Assembly (NCBI GenBank): GCA_002189035.1
Contig: NEEC01000014.1
Coordinates: 188,501 to 252,500, forward strand
Direction: 5' to 3'
Source: Utricularia gibba
Lineage: Eukaryota > Streptophyta > Magnoliopsida > Lamiales > Lentibulariaceae
Length of the DNA: 64,000 nt
Shown here in pieces: positions 45,797-56,339 of the stretch; position 1 is the first letter of the stretch; each line of letters begins with the position of its first letter. Below the pieces are notes generated by a model. The model made no database searches, was not told the DNA's origin, and saw only the letters and a list, made by a program, of their open reading frames with translations. The position numbers and the translations under genes were made by a program.

Positions 45797-46081
45797 ATGG
45801 CCGTTGGCAGCTCTATTCTTTCTATCTTCCCCTATTATTTTCTCTCTTGCTGTGACCACCATGTTTTGTACCGTTTCTGCCGTGGCTGTGACCACCACCA
45901 CTGCCTCCGCCACCGCCGCCACCCTTACTGCCACCACCCTCACCTCCGTCACCACACCCATCACCCTCACCATCACCTCCTCCATCGCCGACGCCACCAC
46001 CACCAAGTTGATAATTTCGAGCATCCTATATTGCTGTCCTAATGTGGTAGTACCTCCGGCTACAGCGCCATTATCCCACCT
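45797..46081 (+). pseudogene. Pro-rich/Ole e 1-like gene, N-terminal half (second copy)
   Basis: The ATG is followed by AVGSSILSIF and a hydrophobic stretch, close to MALGTSIPSIF of the left copy. The CCACC-rich run is then read out of the proline frame (His-rich or Thr-rich in the two open frames). LIISSILYCCPNVVVPP near 46010-46055 equals the LIILYCCPALIVPP segment. The gene ends abruptly at about 46081, where the sequence switches to inverted 3' flank. Confidence 0.72.
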
Positions 46082-46084
46082 TTT

Positions 46085-46700
46085 AAAGATGCTTTAAAAA
46101 TTGGGATTATCGATATTCCAAAAGATATCAAAGTCAAGTTTAATTATATATTCACCAAACATGTTTATCAGTTAATTATATTAGATTTAAACCAGCGTGT
46201 AATTTTCAATCATATACTGCGAGGCCAAAAATCCTAGGCATTTTGTAGAATGATCTCGATATGGAATAATCTCAATTGGCATTTTCTCATGATCATCGCC
46301 CAAATCGAGTGTCAAATTGCTTTGGTTACTTTCAATCATCAGCATAAAGAAATGAATAATAAGTTTGATGCACTTTATTCATCCATCGTACCTTACTTGG
46401 CAAGACAAGGCGTGAGAGTGCACTTGATCAGCACAACCCTCAGAGAAAGTTTATATCACTGAGTGGGACATCATTATTGTCACTGAGTTGGCATGGACAG
46501 GGCAGACTCACGGACAAAGTCGAGCCATGACATTGCCTTATCCGGAAGCGGTATAGGGGAACAGATCAGCAATGACTTTGGTGCAATATAATTGCTGCAT
46601 GAACAAACTGATAGGACCACGATGGTGCAAGAGGGAATAACAAATAATAAACATAGGCTGAGAAAGTAACTTGTTCACTTGAATCAGTAGCAGCAGTCTA
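46085..46700 (-). pseudogene. Inverted 3' half of the Pro-rich copy and its flank
   Basis: Read on the minus strand, 46700 to about 46520 gives TAATDSSEQVTF and LAPSW text related to TATTDSSGGVRF and the residues after it. 46480-46085 then matches the 3' flank 22165-22600. The order on the plus strand is therefore 5' half forward, then flank and 3' half backward, which is the footprint of an internal inversion. Confidence 0.72.
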
Positions 46701-46714
46701 CGGGTCTAGATTGT

Positions 46715-46795
46715 TACATTTCAGGGTTACAGTTACACCTGCAAACTGCTACTACTGATTCAAGTGGACGAATTACCATATTTGTGTATTCATAA
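46715..46795 (+). pseudogene. Further forward fragment of the Ole e 1-like domain
   Basis: The reading RVTVT followed by LQTATTDSSGRITIFV on the plus strand is again the TDSSG segment. It lies head-to-head with the inverted piece ending at 46700, so the two form an inverted repeat with about 38 bp between. Confidence 0.65.
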
Positions 46796-47042
46796 ACTTC
46801 AAACAGTAAACAGGTTCGCAGAGGTGGAGTTTTGTTGAATCTCCCTGAGATGATCCCTGGTGGAGCATGTCGCCGCAGCCCAAAAATAAATTGAAGAGGG
46901 GAGAAACTCACAAGTCATGGGAGAAGGAAGAAATTGAATGGTCCATGAAATACATGAATTAATGTGCGGCATAACTCAGTATCCGTGACTCACCTACAGT
47001 CTCCACATAGATTTTTCTTTTGCGGTCACCTGAGCTATATAC

Positions 47043-48183
47043 TGTAATAACCGTGGGTTTAGGAAAGAGAGAGAGAGAAAGGATAGAACGACCCTCGTCG
47101 CCAGTCTAGCGCACTCAAACGAAGTGGTGTGAGAGATGTCGCATTTTCGTGGGATAAGGCACCGAAGCATGTGGGAGACCATCGTGCATTAGGAAAATTC
47201 CCCAGGTGTGGCACAACTCCCTCTCAAGTCGGGTGAGCGCTGGCGGGCAGGCAGGGAGCAAATTCGGGCAGCAGAAGAGGGACGCGGGCAGTGAACAGTA
47301 CCTTCGCGACCCGCCCGCGAGTTTTTACCCATGGGTAGGATTTGGGGGAAAAATTAGGGTTCTTAGCGAGCGTCTGGAACGGAAGCGCGAAGGAGAGCGA
47401 CGGAATGGTGCGTTCGGGTAGGAAACGAGCTCGAAATGTCGGAGAGTCGCGTGGGAGTGTTAAGGTAAGGGCGATTTCGCTTGGGCGCCGTGTGTGGAGC
47501 GTCGTGAGCCCTTCGTGGGCGGGCTGGTGTTCGGCCGCGACACCAGCAGCAACTCAGCTGAGCTGAGGTAGTGGAAGCTATGAGCCTTGAGGCGGGGTTG
47601 GTGCGAGCGCTGAACGGCCGAGGCGCGGTACCGACGGCAACGCGACTTTTGGTCGCGGGTCTTGTAGCCGTAAAGGCCTTCGGGCGAGCTAATGTGTGGT
47701 GTGCGTCGGAATAGGAACGAACACCCTACTCACGAACTAATCCCTTACTCTCGTGTGTAGATTTGGACTCACGGGCATCTGTGGAGGGCACCGATGGGGA
47801 GGCATCGACGGGGTAATCCGGCTGGAGGAAAGACCGCATCTTTGGGCTTGTGTATATGTGTTGTTGACTCGTTAGTTTCGGGAATGTTTCCCTCTTTTGT
47901 CTGTGCGTAAATCATGTGAGGGAAGTGCCTTCCCATGTGTGGCAGTGTAAGATAGGATGGGAAGTGTTTTTCCCTTGAGACAAATATGTACGCAGCTTTT
48001 GTTTGGGAAATGTTTTCCCAAGTGTATATCTTTAGTCTGAATGAGGCATGTTAGCAGTATTATTATGCATTGAGATCTTGGGTTGAGGTAACGTGCTCTC
48101 TTGGCTGGTGTCGGCCACGCTGCGTGGCCGAATACATGATAGTAGCGCACTTAATTATGATTTATGTTATCTGGTGCGTTACA
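47043..48183. mobile_element. Probable solo LTR (1.14 kb)
   Basis: It starts TGTAATAACCGTGGG and ends GGTGCGTTACA, giving a TGTAA...TTACA inverted end. ATATAC lies directly outside on both sides (47037-47042 and 48184-48189). The interior is GC-rich and has no coding domains. It includes GAACAGTACCTTCGCGACCC, a stretch type common in gypsy LTRs. The 6-bp repeat is one base longer than the usual 5. Confidence 0.7.
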
Positions 48184-48189
48184 ATATAC

Positions 48190-50689
48190 ACAGCAGTTTA
48201 CTTATAGGCAATTGATGAATGTTGGAATGGGTTGCTAAATGTCACGGTTTAGCATATTCAACGTATCAAAATAAATTTATAAATTTAGTTATTCTACTAT
48301 ACCAATCATAAAAATTATTATAATGTGTCAAATTAGGATTGAATCCACAATGAATGTTTGTCATTTCTCGAATTACTTTGCATTTACTAAAAACATGAGG
48401 GTTTTTTGGGGATTTAGATCTAATGCATATAAGACATAAAATAGTAGTAATTAAAATAAACGAGTTGTAGGGATGAAGATGCACTGAAATTAATGTCAAT
48501 ATACAAAAAACATAAAATAAAAGTGACTAAACTGGGTTTTACACCAAGGTCTAACTCTTGTGTCACTCAAGAGAGTTCATAGACTTAAATCCAATTTTAA
48601 TATCCTTAAAAATAGAGTGAAGGGTCGCATGAACAATAAATAACATGTTAAACTTAAAAGTAAACACGAAAGATTTAAATAAGAACATGTTCATAAGCTG
48701 AAATAAGGTCTACAGGACATTTCTCATTTACAACAAGGCACCGTAATGTAACAGAAAGCATGAAAACGAAGGAAATAACAACAGTAAGTTCAACAATAGC
48801 AAAAGTGCAAAAAACGCAAATAAAAGTATCAAGCTACTTTTTTAAGCTTTAGATCTGCTGGAAATCAAACCTTTAAGCAAAAAGCTGGTGTAGAAATGTG
48901 GATCTGAAGGTCGTAGGAGCCATTCCCCAAAGAAACACCAGAGAAACCTTTCTCTCTCTCTTCTTCCTTTTTCATTTTCCATCTCAAAAGTAAAGATGGC
49001 TTCATCTTTTCTATGACCTTATAGAAGGAATATCTTTACTTCAAATCTTATTTTGTCAGAAGATGGTTGCTTTCAGTGAAAAGCAACTTTTACATAACTT
49101 TTTTGTCTTTTTTAACTTGTCAATGTAGAAAATATGTTACTACAGTACTAAATTTTATCCTGTTAAGACTTAAACATATATTAGAGAAAAATATTAGAGT
49201 TTTCATTTCAATTATTTCTAATTGAGCCTATTTTCACAATAAACATATTTTAACAAACTAAATATACAAAAATAGATAATTTAGCACACTAAACAACATT
49301 TGATCTTATGAAACACACCTAAAAACATATATAAAAACACAATAAAAATAGTATTATTAGCAATAGTCAAGAAATTTTTGTTGTATGAAAGGATCTCATC
49401 CTTGTAAATCTAAACATGGGTGATTACCCAAAACAACATTTTCTTCACAAATTCATTCCAGTTCACAAACCTTTAACCACATTCATAAACCTCAAAGTTA
49501 TATCACATTCATCATGATGAACCTGACCTGAACATAAGAAATACAAGCTATCTTCTTTGGTTGCTACAATTCTGTTAAGTATTATTTGATTGTCATTTTT
49601 TGTATCTTTTTCTATGTTTAAATGTGATTAAAGTTTTTTTTATTAAAAGTTTATAATATAAGTTGTAGGTTTTATTTATATTAGAGTAATTATCATTATT
49701 ATTGTATTTTATTTAATCTTTTCTTGAATTTAGTTGTATTTAAGTATATGGTTGAAGAGGTACACTTAGCCGAATGCTTGAAAAAAGAGAGAACACAAGA
49801 TAATAAATATGATTTTCTTCAAAAAGACATTTTTCATGATTTTCAAAGGAATAAGGGATATTAATCATGATCCTTGATTTACTCGACACAATTGTGACTA
49901 ATAGAAGGAATGATAATTGCATTGCAGTTTCATAGTAACAATAAGGTTCATTGCAAGGCACGCAAAAGTAGCAGCAAAATTTATGGGTTCAACAAGTGTA
50001 GACGAAAAAATATTTTCTCTTTCTAGTTTATAGGTTATATTTTAAATTTGCATCTCTCTAGACACTTATTTATTTTCTCTCTAGTTTTACTTTGAATTTC
50101 ATATTTTGTATGGATGTTCATGGCTATACTCGTTTCTAGATTAGGAAACTTTTCCTTCTATGTTTTGTAAATAATTTTCCATTTCTTTTCTAAATTTGAT
50201 TGGGTTTCACATACCTCCACATGAATACGCTTCATGATTGTAATCCAAAGCAATGGACAGATAATGATCTCATATTTGGATCATTGAATCATTAGCAATA
50301 TTCAGGCACATGCATACAATTCAACTGTGAAGATAATCAATGGTTGGACTTCTATTTCTATCTTTCCATTCATCAAAGGAGGAGCTATATAAGGTAATTT
50401 TTGTGACTCTTTGCAAGAAAATGTAAGGGAACGCAGATAATTTCTTATTCTTATAATCAAGTATCTGAAAAAACTGGAAATGAGTGAAGATATAACAAAC
50501 ATAGTTGAAAAAGATTTTAATCCCAAAAATAATTCTTTTATTAAAGTTCATTGTTTAACTTTGATTTTGCTATTTACCTTACACAAGGTTCAACTCTCTA
50601 TGATTGACAATTGTACTACACTCTTAAAATGTTTTACATTTTATTTTCTTTTAAAATTTATTTTGAAACAAACACACATCAATGCTTCA
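48190..50689. other. AT-rich intergenic DNA
   Basis: No gene. 48540-49050 (CAAGGTCTAACTC..., later AACACCAGAGAAACC and CTCTCTCTC) looks like degenerate repeat sequence but could not be assigned to a family. Confidence 0.4.
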
Positions 50690-51240
50690 TAGTTTCTTAC
50701 AGCAAGGATTCTTGGAAATGGTATAAGAGATTTGGTCACATAAATATAGAAGCTAACAAAGAAGAAATGGTGCTCAGTTTGCCTCAGATTTCACATGCTA
50801 ATCAAATTTTCGATGGGTGCCTGATTGGAAAACAATCACAAAATATGATACCAAAAGAAGCAACTTTCAGAGGTAAGCAACTTTTTGAACTGCTTCATGT
50901 AGATGTATGTAGACCAATAATACCATATTCTGTTGAAGGCAACACGTATTTCCTTTTGTTTGTTGATGATTTCTCAAGAAAGATTTAGATCTGCCTTATG
51001 AAACACAAGTTTGGAGTTTTTGAGATCTCTTTATTCATGCTATGGTTGAGCAATACAGTGTCCTTAAACTCAAGTGCATCAAAACTTACAAAGGATGAGA
51101 ATTCACTCAAAAAATATTTATGCAATTTTGTGAGATGCTTGGAATTAGAATGAAGTTGTGGAAAGAAGAAACATGATGGTGGTAAATATGATTTTAAGTG
51201 TTGAAAACTACATCTATTTTAATAAAGTTTGGAGAGATGT
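50690..51240 (+). mobile_element. Copia fragment: pre-integrase and integrase start
   Basis: 50700-50988 reads WKWYKRFGHINIEANKEE, ANQIFDGCLIGKQSQ, FELLHVDVC and LLFVDDFSRKI, the pre-integrase zinc region and first Asp of the integrase. A stop follows at 50986 and further degenerate integrase text (KLTKDENSL, VEQYSVLK-like) continues to about 51170. No LTRs were found nearby. Confidence 0.8.
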
Positions 51241-51299
51241 TATATATACTGTAGTATATCTTCTCATCATATTAGTGAGCAAGTGTGGTCCTGATAACA

Positions 51300-51780
51300 C
51301 ATATTTTATTTGTATTTTTATTTTTAAATTAATATTATTGTAGTGATATTAGATATTTTGTGCGTAGTTTTTAATATTTTAGTAACTTTAGTACTATTTG
51401 TGTTTTTATATGTAAAATTCGAATTTAATCAATAATTTAGTATACCTTATGATATTTTTCTAAGTATTAACAGTAGTGTTGTAAAACAAATCAGGCTTAA
51501 TTTAGATGCACAATGTCGATGGAGGACAGCATACGAGGAGGAAATATAAATGATTATACTAACTGTTAGTATTTTCTAAGGCCAAGAATAATAGATGCTT
51601 TGCAAAAGTGAAAGAAGCAGAAAGCAAGAAAAATATTTCGCGAAGAATGATAAAGAATAGGGGAGAACATCAGCCAAGGCGAGGAAGAAGCCGATTTAGG
51701 AGGGAACTTCAAGTGGGAGCTCTTCTAGCACTACAGTTACTTTTGTGCTATTGTTCCAATCCCATTAGTGGCTAGAAATT
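51300..51780. repeat. Dispersed AT-rich repeat (related to 59300-59820 and 62300-62470)
   Basis: Shared order of words by eye: TTTTTAATATTTT, TTTGTGTTTTTATATG-like, TTTCTAAGTATTAACAGTA-like, then ATGCACA...GAGGA and a purine-rich stretch ending CTATTG followed by CCAAT. It is probably one family of retroelement LTR or leader sequence. Boundaries are not resolved. Confidence 0.45.
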
Positions 51781-52973
51781 TTAGTTTCTGGAATTGAGTA
51801 AGATTCTTTCAATGTCTTAAATATCAATCTCGGCTATTCGATGAATTTCTTTTACATTTTGCATATTTTTACATATATATATGTTACAGTTTTTTTGTAA
51901 TATCTATTAATCATTATTCAAGAGTGATTGGTCGTTATTCATGGATTTTGATATAGAACAATGTAAAGAACATCATCCCTACCTTTTGGTTTGAAGTACA
52001 TAGTGAATTATTCATGATCATGATACTTTATTAATAGATAAATATTGACCTCATAACCAAGACATTGATAGTTGATAACAATCTTGCACATTTGCAAACT
52101 TTGATTTTGAGAAAAATCGACGTTAATTAGGGTTTATAGCTACCAACCTAAAATTGATTCAAAACTAGGATCATAAAACTGAAATTCAAATCTAATTAAA
52201 ATAATTAATGATATAAATTGAATGAATTAGACCATTGATAAACGGAAAATTTACAAAAGTCATAAATATGTAAATTTACATATCAAATAAAATTAATGAG
52301 CCTAATACACGCACAACTATATAACAAATATGAATATAGTAAATTAGGGTTGAACATAAGGAATTATGTGTTTATTATATAAAGACTAATGCATTCAGTT
52401 TTTATCACGTTGAATATTAAATCTAAATTAAGACTAATGCAGGTTTATCATAATAAAACAACAAACAGGTAAATTCAATTATTATTTAGCATAAGATAAT
52501 GCAATGCTTTAATGCTTCCAAGAATGATATGATCATTCATTTAACAAATTAAGAGTTCAAGTCTATCTAAACTCTTGTTTTTCTTAACTTTTTTCTAGTT
52601 AGGTTTGTTTATAACAAATATTACCACTTACCCCTCATAAATCTAGTCTGTTTTGATAAAAAAAGTTAATGTGATTATCAAGTTAATGTAATCTAACAAG
52701 TAATAATCATGTTCATTCCTTTTTACCGCAAGTCATCATGTGTGTTTAAGTACTCATGTTGAAGAAAAATAAAACTAGTGCATACAACATTATCCACTAC
52801 ATGCTCATGTCATAATTTGATAAAAAGAAAATAAATAGAAGCAAAATGTAAATAGTTCAAACAGAATGTCAAATCGTTACGATCTACTCTTGATTGGAAC
52901 TAATATTCTTGATAAACAAAAGATTTCATATCATCATATATAAATATTTAAAAATCATTCATCGTTTATAAAT
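51781..52973. other. AT-rich intergenic DNA
   Basis: No supported feature. Confidence 0.4.
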
Positions 52974-53132
52974 ATTGCTTCCCTTCAACCCTAATTTTTA
53001 TTTATTAATATTTAGGCTTTCTCAATTGGGTTTCATGAAATTCCTGATGCTTAATTAATGGAATGAATCCCATGGTAAGCACTAGTTCGATAGGTAATCT
53101 TTTTTTTAAAAAAAAAAGAATTATTTGTTTTC
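52974..53132. repeat. Repeat shared with 58882-59028
   Basis: Direct-orientation match including TTGCTTCCCTTCAACCC, TTTATTTATTAATATTTAGG, GAATCCCATGGTAAGC and AATTATTTGTTTTCGGT. Immediately to the right the copia remnant begins, so the junction marks where the copia was truncated or joined. Confidence 0.82.
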
Positions 53133-53238
53133 GGTATAATTCCCTAGTCACAGAAAAGCATGATTTCTTAGTCATCTTTGCCTCTACCCAAGTCTCACAC
53201 TTAGTAGGTAACTCATGCAATCTAGGAATCAAATTTAA

Positions 53239-54792
53239 TTACTGCATCCTTTTCATGTAGGTATAATTCACATGACTTAGCCTAGCATGCCAAATATCAA
53301 AAGAACACATCATGTAAGCAGAATCAACTTTATTCTCAAAAATAATGATAGCATTCATTACATATAACTCCTGACTACCAATGTATTCTTTCCCAACAAA
53401 GACATTGTTCTTCATCACCACAACAACCCCATTGCCTAAGTTGATGTTTAGGCCACACTTATCCATCTGGATAGCTGAGATGACATTGGTCTTTATGGCA
53501 GGGGCATGCAACACATCTCTCAGAAGGACAGTCTTCCCTAAGGTGAACTTATGGGTGACTTCTCCCTTTTCAGGCACTGGAGTAGTAGACTTGTCAGCAA
53601 ACTTGATCACGTGATTGTCACCTCCAAGTGGACTATAGGAGGAGAAGTAATCCTTCCTTGAGCAAACATGACGGTTTGCTCCAGAGTCCATGATCCAGTC
53701 ACCACTAGCCTCAATTAGGTTCAAGTAACCCAGCATGGTGACAATCACTTCATCATTATCATCCCCCTGAGCCATGTTAACATTGGCTTTGGGAAGCTCA
53801 CTACCAGGTTTGCCAGTCTTCCTGTGCTTGCACTGTGCTGCATAGTGCCCTAGCTTACCACAGACAAAACAATGGCCCTTTTTCTTTTTGATACCATCAT
53901 TAGTAAGAGCTAATACAATATGAGAACCAGAATCATAAGGTTTGGAGCGAGATTTGTACCTCCCTTGTTTGTTCTTCATAACATTCGCCGGGTACTCATG
54001 GCTCATAGGCTTCTTACCTGTTTTCCTCTGCCTCTCTTCAATTGCAATGTGATTGATCAGGTGGTCCAGAGTCATCTTGCGATCAAATTGACGAATCTTT
54101 GCCTTATAGTCATCCCATCCTCGTGGCAGCTTGTGGATCAAAGTTCTGAGTAGTCATGTTGTCCAGGAGGCGATGGAACTCATTGATTTGGACTACCACC
54201 TCCTTGTCATCAGTCATCTCCCACTGCAGAAAATTAGTGACTGCAAATCTGGATGTCACAGCCTCCTCTGCAGTGTACTTGGTAGTCATCGACTTCCATA
54301 TGAAGGCAGCATCCTTGAAGACTACATACACATCGAAGAGACTATCACCAAGGGTGGTAATAATGGTATGACGACATACCCGGCTCGCTCAATCCCAGCC
54401 TGTAGCGAGGATATCAGAGTTAGTGGCTTCCTGTTTGGAAACCTCAAGAGCCCAGGCAATGCCATGCATATCCAGCAACTCAAAGATGCGATCTTTCCAG
54501 CGCCGAAAATTCTTTCCATCAAAGGGCTCGATTTTTGCAGTATCAGGGAACTGGCGACTCACAACCGGATGACTCAGGGACAGATCGTGAAGACCAGAGG
54601 TGACCTGTGGCACGGAGACAAGCGGATTCTGGACCAGATGGACAGGATTTATCTGCAATGCCGGCATAGCAACCAGATTTACAATAGGGAGGTCATCAGT
54701 GTCGGAGTGGCGTTGGTGAACAGTGTGCAGGTCACCGGAGGCACGGGCAGCGGCGGGTTAGGGTTTTCCAAAGAGGCACCAGTCGGATCCAT
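53239..54792 (-). pseudogene. Copia gag, protease and pre-integrase remnant
   Basis: The ATG at 54792 opens MDPTGASLENPN. 54667-54389 gives FPDTAKIEPFDGKNFRRWKDR. 54331-54110 gives FKDAAFIWKSMTTKYTAEEAV. 54141-53239 gives LPRGWDDYKAKIRQFD, the CCHC knuckle CFVCGKLGHYAAQCKH, the aspartic protease site WIMDSGANRHVC and WHARLSHVNYTYMKRMQ. Frame changes near 54680, 54350 and 54130 break the gag. Confidence 0.9.
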
Positions 54793-54810
54793 CGAGAATA
54801 TTCTTTAGAT

Positions 54811-55096
54811 TGTTGTAAATCGAACACAAAAAAAGAAGAAAACCTCAGACACATAAATGTTGTCCTAAAGATTTCACGATCCCCAAAATTCAAGAGACCC
54901 TTCGAGAAGCCTCCGGGAGCCCAACCCGGAGCCCAACCCGATCTAATAAATTAAGACCCTGCGGGCGCGTGAGGCCCAACTTACTCTCAAGCCCATCAAA
55001 TGTATTGGGTTGTCTTCCCTTATAAACTAGTTGAACATGTGTTCAACTAGCAATGTGGGATAGAGCATCCCTTCTCCAATACACCTTATTCCAACA
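54811..55096 (-). repeat. Copia 5' LTR
   Basis: 286 bp; on the minus strand it starts TGTTGGAATAAGG and ends CGATTTACAACA. Only 18 bases separate it from the gag ATG and they do not resemble the Met-tRNA primer site, so the leader is deleted or unusual. Confidence 0.65.
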
Positions 55097-55346
55097 GCGG
55101 TGAGGGTGGGGGAGGTGAATTGGGCGGTGGCGGTAAGGGTGGAGGAGGTGAATCCGGTGGTGGCGGTGAGGGTGGAGGAGGTGAATCGGGCGGTGGCGGT
55201 GAGGGTGGAGGAGGTGATTCGGGTGGTGGCGGTGAGGGCGGAGGAGGTGAATCCGGTGGTGGTGGCGGTGGGCAATGAAGAAAAGCTGTGGTTGCCGCAG
55301 CAAGACAGAGAAAAACTAGAGGAATAGAGCGGCCAACCGTCGTCAT
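55097..55346 (-). pseudogene. Secreted proline-rich protein, truncated by a copia LTR
   Basis: On the minus strand the ATG at 55346 gives MTTVGRSIPLVFLCLAAATTAFLHC, a clear signal peptide. At least ten PPPP blocks follow, spaced by DS, ES, NS or SP (SPPPP repeats as in extensins). The frame reaches the LTR at 55096 and stops ten bases later. The C-terminal Cys domain of the related copies is not found beyond the copia remnant. The upstream sequence (TATA and GGAAGGCTGTGCGCTTAA) resembles the promoter of the copies at 16.4 and 45.7 kb, which supports membership of the same family. SPPPP repeats suggest hydroxyproline glycosylation and wall insertion. Confidence 0.75.
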
Positions 55347-55400
55347 CCTTGTATACGAGTGACTACTACAAGGTGATATTAAGCGCACAGCCTTCCCCCA

Positions 55401-55408
55401 TTTATATC
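55401..55408 (-). promoter_or_regulatory. TATA box of the truncated Pro-rich gene
   Basis: GATATAAA on the minus strand, about 55 bp before the ATG, followed by a downstream context like those at 16355 and 45709. Confidence 0.6.
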
Positions 55409-55796
55409 ATTGTATAGCCCCCGTGAGGGGTCATTTATGAATGTAAGCATCCTTACACTATGGTAAAAATTTTATACTAAAACTCCCTACTTTTCTCACA
55501 TACAATTTTTACAGCGCCTAAATTTCTAATCAACCCCCTTGAGGGATCTGAGCATAGCTTTGGAACACAGTTCTAGGACATTAATTAAGAAACCCTGGAA
55601 AAGCAATGGGTCATTTGTTTGTAGGATAATTTAGCTAATTACCGATATGCAAACTAATTGGTTAAATAGTGCTATTTCAAAAATCTTTACATTATAGTAC
55701 TATTTTATTTATATTTTTTCTAAATAGTCTTAATTTTAATATATCATATTTAATATAATGAGAGAACTAATTTTTATTAAAAAAACACTAAAACAA

Positions 55797-55797
<1 letters not shown>

Positions 55798-55848
<51 letters not shown>

Positions 55849-55849
55849 T
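55798..55849. repeat. Compound (CA)n(TA)n microsatellite
   Basis: About 16 CA units pass directly into about 10 AT units. Confidence 0.95.
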
Positions 55850-56339
55850 TAGTTTTTATAATATATATAACATTCTGATTTATAATACAAACTGTTATAA
55901 TATGTACAATATCTCAATTTTATATTATTAGTTTTATGAAAAATTAAAATTAATAAAATTTTCAATATTTTAATTAATCATTTTCAATTTTTTTTATGTC
56001 TTTTTGAATTAATTTTAATTTTATAAAATATATAATTTACAACAAATCCGAATCAAATCTTTGACCCAAAGATTTAACAAAGATAAAAAAAACATCAATT
56101 AAACTATATGCTCAAGAAAACCATATCAACATCATTTATCTATATGCCACATGGTGTCCTTGTGTCTTAAACATATATACATTGGCATGGGTTATGTAAC
56201 CCATGTCCGTATCTTAGTTGGTAAAATATTTTGCAGTTAAAGTTTAAGTGCTCAATTCACGTTTATCTCAAATAATATTTTTTTAAAATTAAAAACTAAA
56301 AGTACATGTTTTTATAAAACTTGACATTATGATTGTAAT
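55850..56339. other. AT-rich intergenic DNA
   Basis: No supported feature. Confidence 0.4.

Larger units (their letters stand above)
53133..55096 (-). mobile_element. Copia retrotransposon, 3'-truncated (LTR, gag, protease, pre-integrase)
   Basis: On the minus strand from 55096: LTR (to 54811), gag, CCHC knuckle, protease and the pre-integrase zinc region. The sequence then breaks off at about 53133 against an unrelated repeat. Integrase, RT, RNase H and the 3' LTR are missing. The right edge cuts the proline-rich gene at 55097. Confidence 0.85.

Noticed and set aside
55027-55327. Thr-rich, His-rich and Val/Glu-rich ORFs over the SPPPP repeat
   Set aside because: These are other frames of the same tandem repeat. 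Only the frame with signal peptide and PPPP blocks makes sense.
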